DNA of 32,031 nt, from positions 1-32,031 of the forward strand of contig JAEXPQ010000226.1 in the NCBI GenBank assembly GCA_023446735.1. The letters are read 5' to 3'. The translations under genes and the position numbers were made by a program. Under the pieces are notes generated by a model. The model was given only the letters and a program-made list of their open reading frames with translations, was not told where the DNA came from and did not search any database. This stretch comes from Verrucomicrobiota bacterium (GTDB taxonomy: Bacteria; Verrucomicrobiota; Verrucomicrobiia; Opitutales; Opitutaceae). Positions 30,133 through 32,031 of this stretch are shown here, piece by piece (position 1 is the stretch's first letter; each line of letters begins with the position of its first letter).

Positions 30133-30389
30133 ACAGGTGATGAGGGGCGGGAACGTGGGTTTCGTTCTAGGCTCTGTCAACGGCCTTTTTCACGAAATCT
30201 CGCATCGCTCCGTAACCCACCCCGACGGCACGATCCCCGCCCCCCAAGACCGCCGTTTCGGCCAGCGGCGGCCCGCCCGAAACACCGGGTGCTCGCAGAC
30301 ACCCCAAGATCCTCCACCGCGAGGCACACACGCCCGGATTCGTATCCGCCCGCTAGATCCACAGACCGGGGAACAAGACCCGCCAGCGG

Positions 30390-31433
30390 TCACCGCCTCG
30401 CGCCACCGCCGCGATCCGCCGCGCTCGGCCGCCCGACCGGGCCGGACCGAACCGCCCGCAGGATCGTCGCGAAGTCTTCCGGCAACGGACTGTCGACCGC
30501 GATCGCGTGCCCGGTAACTGGATGCGGGAACTCCAGCCGCGCGGCGTGCAACATCACCCGCGGGACCGGCACGAACGCCCCGCCCACGGCCTTGATCTGC
30601 GCCGGGCCGCCATAAAGTCCGTCGCCGAAGATCGGATGCCCGCCCTCCGCGAGATGCACCCGGATCTGGTGCGTGCGGCCGGTGTGCGGCTGCGCCTCGA
30701 TCAGCAGCGCACCGGGCATCCGTTCCAGGAGCCGAAACGACGTCTGCGCCGGGTCGCCGCCGCTGTGGACCGCGCCGAACTTGCTCGCCTTCCCCACCCG
30801 ACCGACAACCCCCAGATGATTCTCGGTCTGCCACGCCGCCGGACAGGTCGGCCCTGTCACGGCCAGGGCCTGATAGGTCTTCCGGGCGGTCTTGCCGGCG
30901 AAGAGCGCGGTGACCCCCGCGTTGGCCTTCTGGTCCTTGGTGAAGAGCAGCACGCCCGAAGTGTCGCGGTCGAGCCGGTGGTGCAATCCGAGGTAGGTTT
31001 TCGTACCGGCGCGTTGGTCGAGAAAGGTCTGCAACGTTGCGAACACGCTCGCCCGCTCCGCGTCCACCGTGGGTTGCGTGGGCAGGCCGGCAGGTTTGTC
31101 GACCACGATCAGCCACTCGTCCTCGAAGAGAATCCGCTCCGGCGTCCACGTGAAGTCCCGCAGTACTGCCTGGCGCATCCCGCTGGCGCCGCCGACGTCG
31201 AACTTCGCCGGATCGAGGAACACCTCGATCCGTGTCCCCTCCTTCAATTCGTAGGTAGCCACGCGCTCCCGCCGGCCATTGCGGGCCACCAGGCCGGACA
31301 TGATGAGCCGGCGCACCTGCGCGCGCGACACCTCGCGTTCGAGCGCCTTGGGCAACGCCTCGAAGAGAAAATGGTCGAGGCGGATGCCCTGCTGCGCGGC
31401 GCCGATGCGCCAGGATTGTTTCCAGGTGGCCAT
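30390..31433 (-). CDS. RluA-family 23S rRNA/tRNA pseudouridine synthase
   Basis: A 347-aa protein from ATG 31433 (MATWKQSWRIGAAQQGIRLD). It converts uridine to pseudouridine in structured RNA. Residues ~15-75 form an S4 RNA-binding domain (GIRLDHFLFEALPKALEREV, RRLIMSGLVARNGRR). The catalytic domain has ILFEDEWLIVVDKPAGLPTQ, then HHRLDRDTSGVLLFTK with the catalytic Asp, and the conserved QPHTGRTHQIRVHLAEGGHP and IFGDGLYGG. This order is diagnostic for RluA/RluC/RluD-type enzymes; the target position cannot be told. The C-terminal tail is arginine/glycine-rich. It is the first chromosomal gene right of the tRNA; 30133-30389 holds nothing obvious. Confidence 0.92.
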   Translation of the reverse strand: MATWKQSWRIGAAQQGIRLDHFLFEALPKALEREVSRAQVRRLIMSGLVARNGRRERVATYELKEGTRIEVFLDPAKFDVGGASGMRQAVLRDFTWTPERILFEDEWLIVVDKPAGLPTQPTVDAERASVFATLQTFLDQRAGTKTYLGLHHRLDRDTSGVLLFTKDQKANAGVTALFAGKTARKTYQALAVTGPTCPAAWQTENHLGVVGRVGKASKFGAVHSGGDPAQTSFRLLERMPGALLIEAQPHTGRTHQIRVHLAEGGHPIFGDGLYGGPAQIKAVGGAFVPVPRVMLHAARLEFPHPVTGHAIAVDSPLPEDFATILRAVRSGPVGRPSAADRGGGARR

Positions 31434-31555
31434 GGGGCGCAGCGTGGGCGCCCGCCTGCTTCCTGACAAGGCCGGCCACGCGCAGTCGGCCGTGCGATAG
31501 TTTGCACGGCTCCACCCTTGGCGAAGCGCCGCCCTCCCGGCCTCGATCGGGGCCG

Positions 31556-32031
31556 ATGAAAATCCCCACACGACTCATCCCCTTCGTGTTTCTTCCGCTG
31601 CTCGGCTGCCAGAGCCCGCAACCGACTCACGAAACTCCCCCCGCACCCTCCCTGCACGAGGCTGCACGCGGTCTCTTCCAGGTCGGAGCCGCGCTCAACG
31701 CCGCCCAGATCACCGGCGAGGACCTCGCGGGGGCCGCGCTCATCGCCACCCACTTCAACTCCATCACGGCGGAAAACGCCATGAAATGGGAGCACATCCA
31801 GCCCGAGGCCGGCCGGTTCGATTTCACCCTCGCCGACCGGTTCGTGGCCCTCGGGCAGAAGCAGCGCAAACAGATCATCGGGCACACCCTGGTTTGGCAT
31901 GCGCAAGCCCCCGACTGGCTCTTCAAGAACGCCGACGGCTCCGAGGTCTCCCGCGACGAACTGCTCCGCCGCCTGCGCACCCACATCGCCACGGTCGTGG
32001 GGGGGGGGGCGGGCGCGGGGCCGCGGGGGGG
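31556..32031 (+). CDS. GH10 endo-1,4-beta-xylanase, lipoprotein-like, N-terminal part
   Basis: The gene starts at ATG 31556 and runs off the window. Residues 1-18 (KIPTRLIPFVFLPLLGC) are a signal sequence with lipobox LLGC, so the enzyme is probably membrane-anchored in the periplasm or outside. It continues with FQVGAALNAAQITGEDL and FNSITAENAMKWEHIQP, the GH10 strand with the conserved N-A-M-K-W. EAGRFDFTLADRFV and GHTLVWHAQAPDWLF are GH10 subsite residues. GH10 xylanases cleave xylan backbones. Both catalytic glutamates lie beyond the window. After THIATVVG (about 31998) the sequence turns into a G-rich run and no longer encodes the expected family sequence. It is divergent from the RluA-type gene. 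Confidence 0.88.
   Translation, partial: MKIPTRLIPFVFLPLLGCQSPQPTHETPPAPSLHEAARGLFQVGAALNAAQITGEDLAGAALIATHFNSITAENAMKWEHIQPEAGRFDFTLADRFVALGQKQRKQIIGHTLVWHAQAPDWLFKNADGSEVSRDELLRRLRTHIATVVGGGAGAGPRG
31998..32031. other. G-rich low-complexity end, probable assembly artefact
   Basis: The last 34 bases are nearly all G with a few C, A and T, directly inside a conserved part of a GH10 gene. This fits unreliable sequence at a contig end rather than biology. Confidence 0.7.

Overview
The window reads as a piece of a GC-rich bacterial chromosome that carries one mobilizable genomic island of about 25.9 kb. No marker gene fixes the taxonomy. The GC-rich flanks, a single-chain PurL with its own glutamine amidotransferase domain, the scarcity of Shine-Dalgarno sites and a GH10 xylanase next to the island fit a Verrucomicrobiota lineage such as Opitutaceae, but that is inference. 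The last ~34 bases are a G-rich run that breaks the xylanase frame, so the window probably ends at a contig edge.

Left flank (1-4192): the 3' end of purL with a strong terminator, a lipoprotein-like gluzincin metallopeptidase, a hipBA toxin-antitoxin pair with an upstream operator-like region, a Tat-exported YaeI-type metallophosphoesterase, and the old terminator of a tRNA gene. Right flank (30101-32031): the 5' half of the intact tRNA-Met(CAU), an RluA-type pseudouridine synthase and a truncated GH10 xylanase.

Island (about 4193-30049): two identical 51-bp copies of the tRNA 3' half (4193-4243 and 30050-30100) are attL and attR. The element entered the tRNA at the anticodon loop and restored the gene with its own 3' half and its own terminator. 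A tyrosine integrase lies just inside attL. A 22-bp repeat inside both ends looks like integrase arm sites. The left part also holds a membrane protein, a decayed IS21-family fragment and a gene with a glyoxalase-related N-terminus.

Minus-strand defence block (7953-20365): a complete type I restriction-modification system (hsdM-hsdS ... hsdR) is split by cargo. An OLD-type ABC-ATPase/Toprim nuclease sits 3 bp after hsdS. A 39-codon vestige of a second hsdR start follows, then an FRG-domain protein, a candidate PD-(D/E)xK nuclease, a secreted DUF4468-like protein and a membrane-anchored protein, before the intact hsdR.

Mobilization/replication block (20565-25180, minus strand): an HTH-like small protein, a DUF3987-type ATPase, an 84-aa protein, a hairpin-dense region that contains the ten-base nick sequence known from pMV158-class MobV origins of transfer, a MobV relaxase fused to a primase-like CHC2/Toprim module, and a coiled-coil protein. 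Upstream of this block lie six exact 9-bp-spaced CTAG repeats, a + strand small ORF or RNA with its own terminator, and a long hairpin. Together these look like a replication/control region.

Right part of the island (25434-29756): an unknown protein and an AAA+ ATPase are transcribed divergently from a shared operator-like region. An AbiEi/AbiEii-type toxin-antitoxin pair follows and probably stabilises the element. Overall this is an integrative mobilizable element with relaxase, oriT candidate and replication genes but no visible mating-pore genes; its cargo is a layered anti-phage island.
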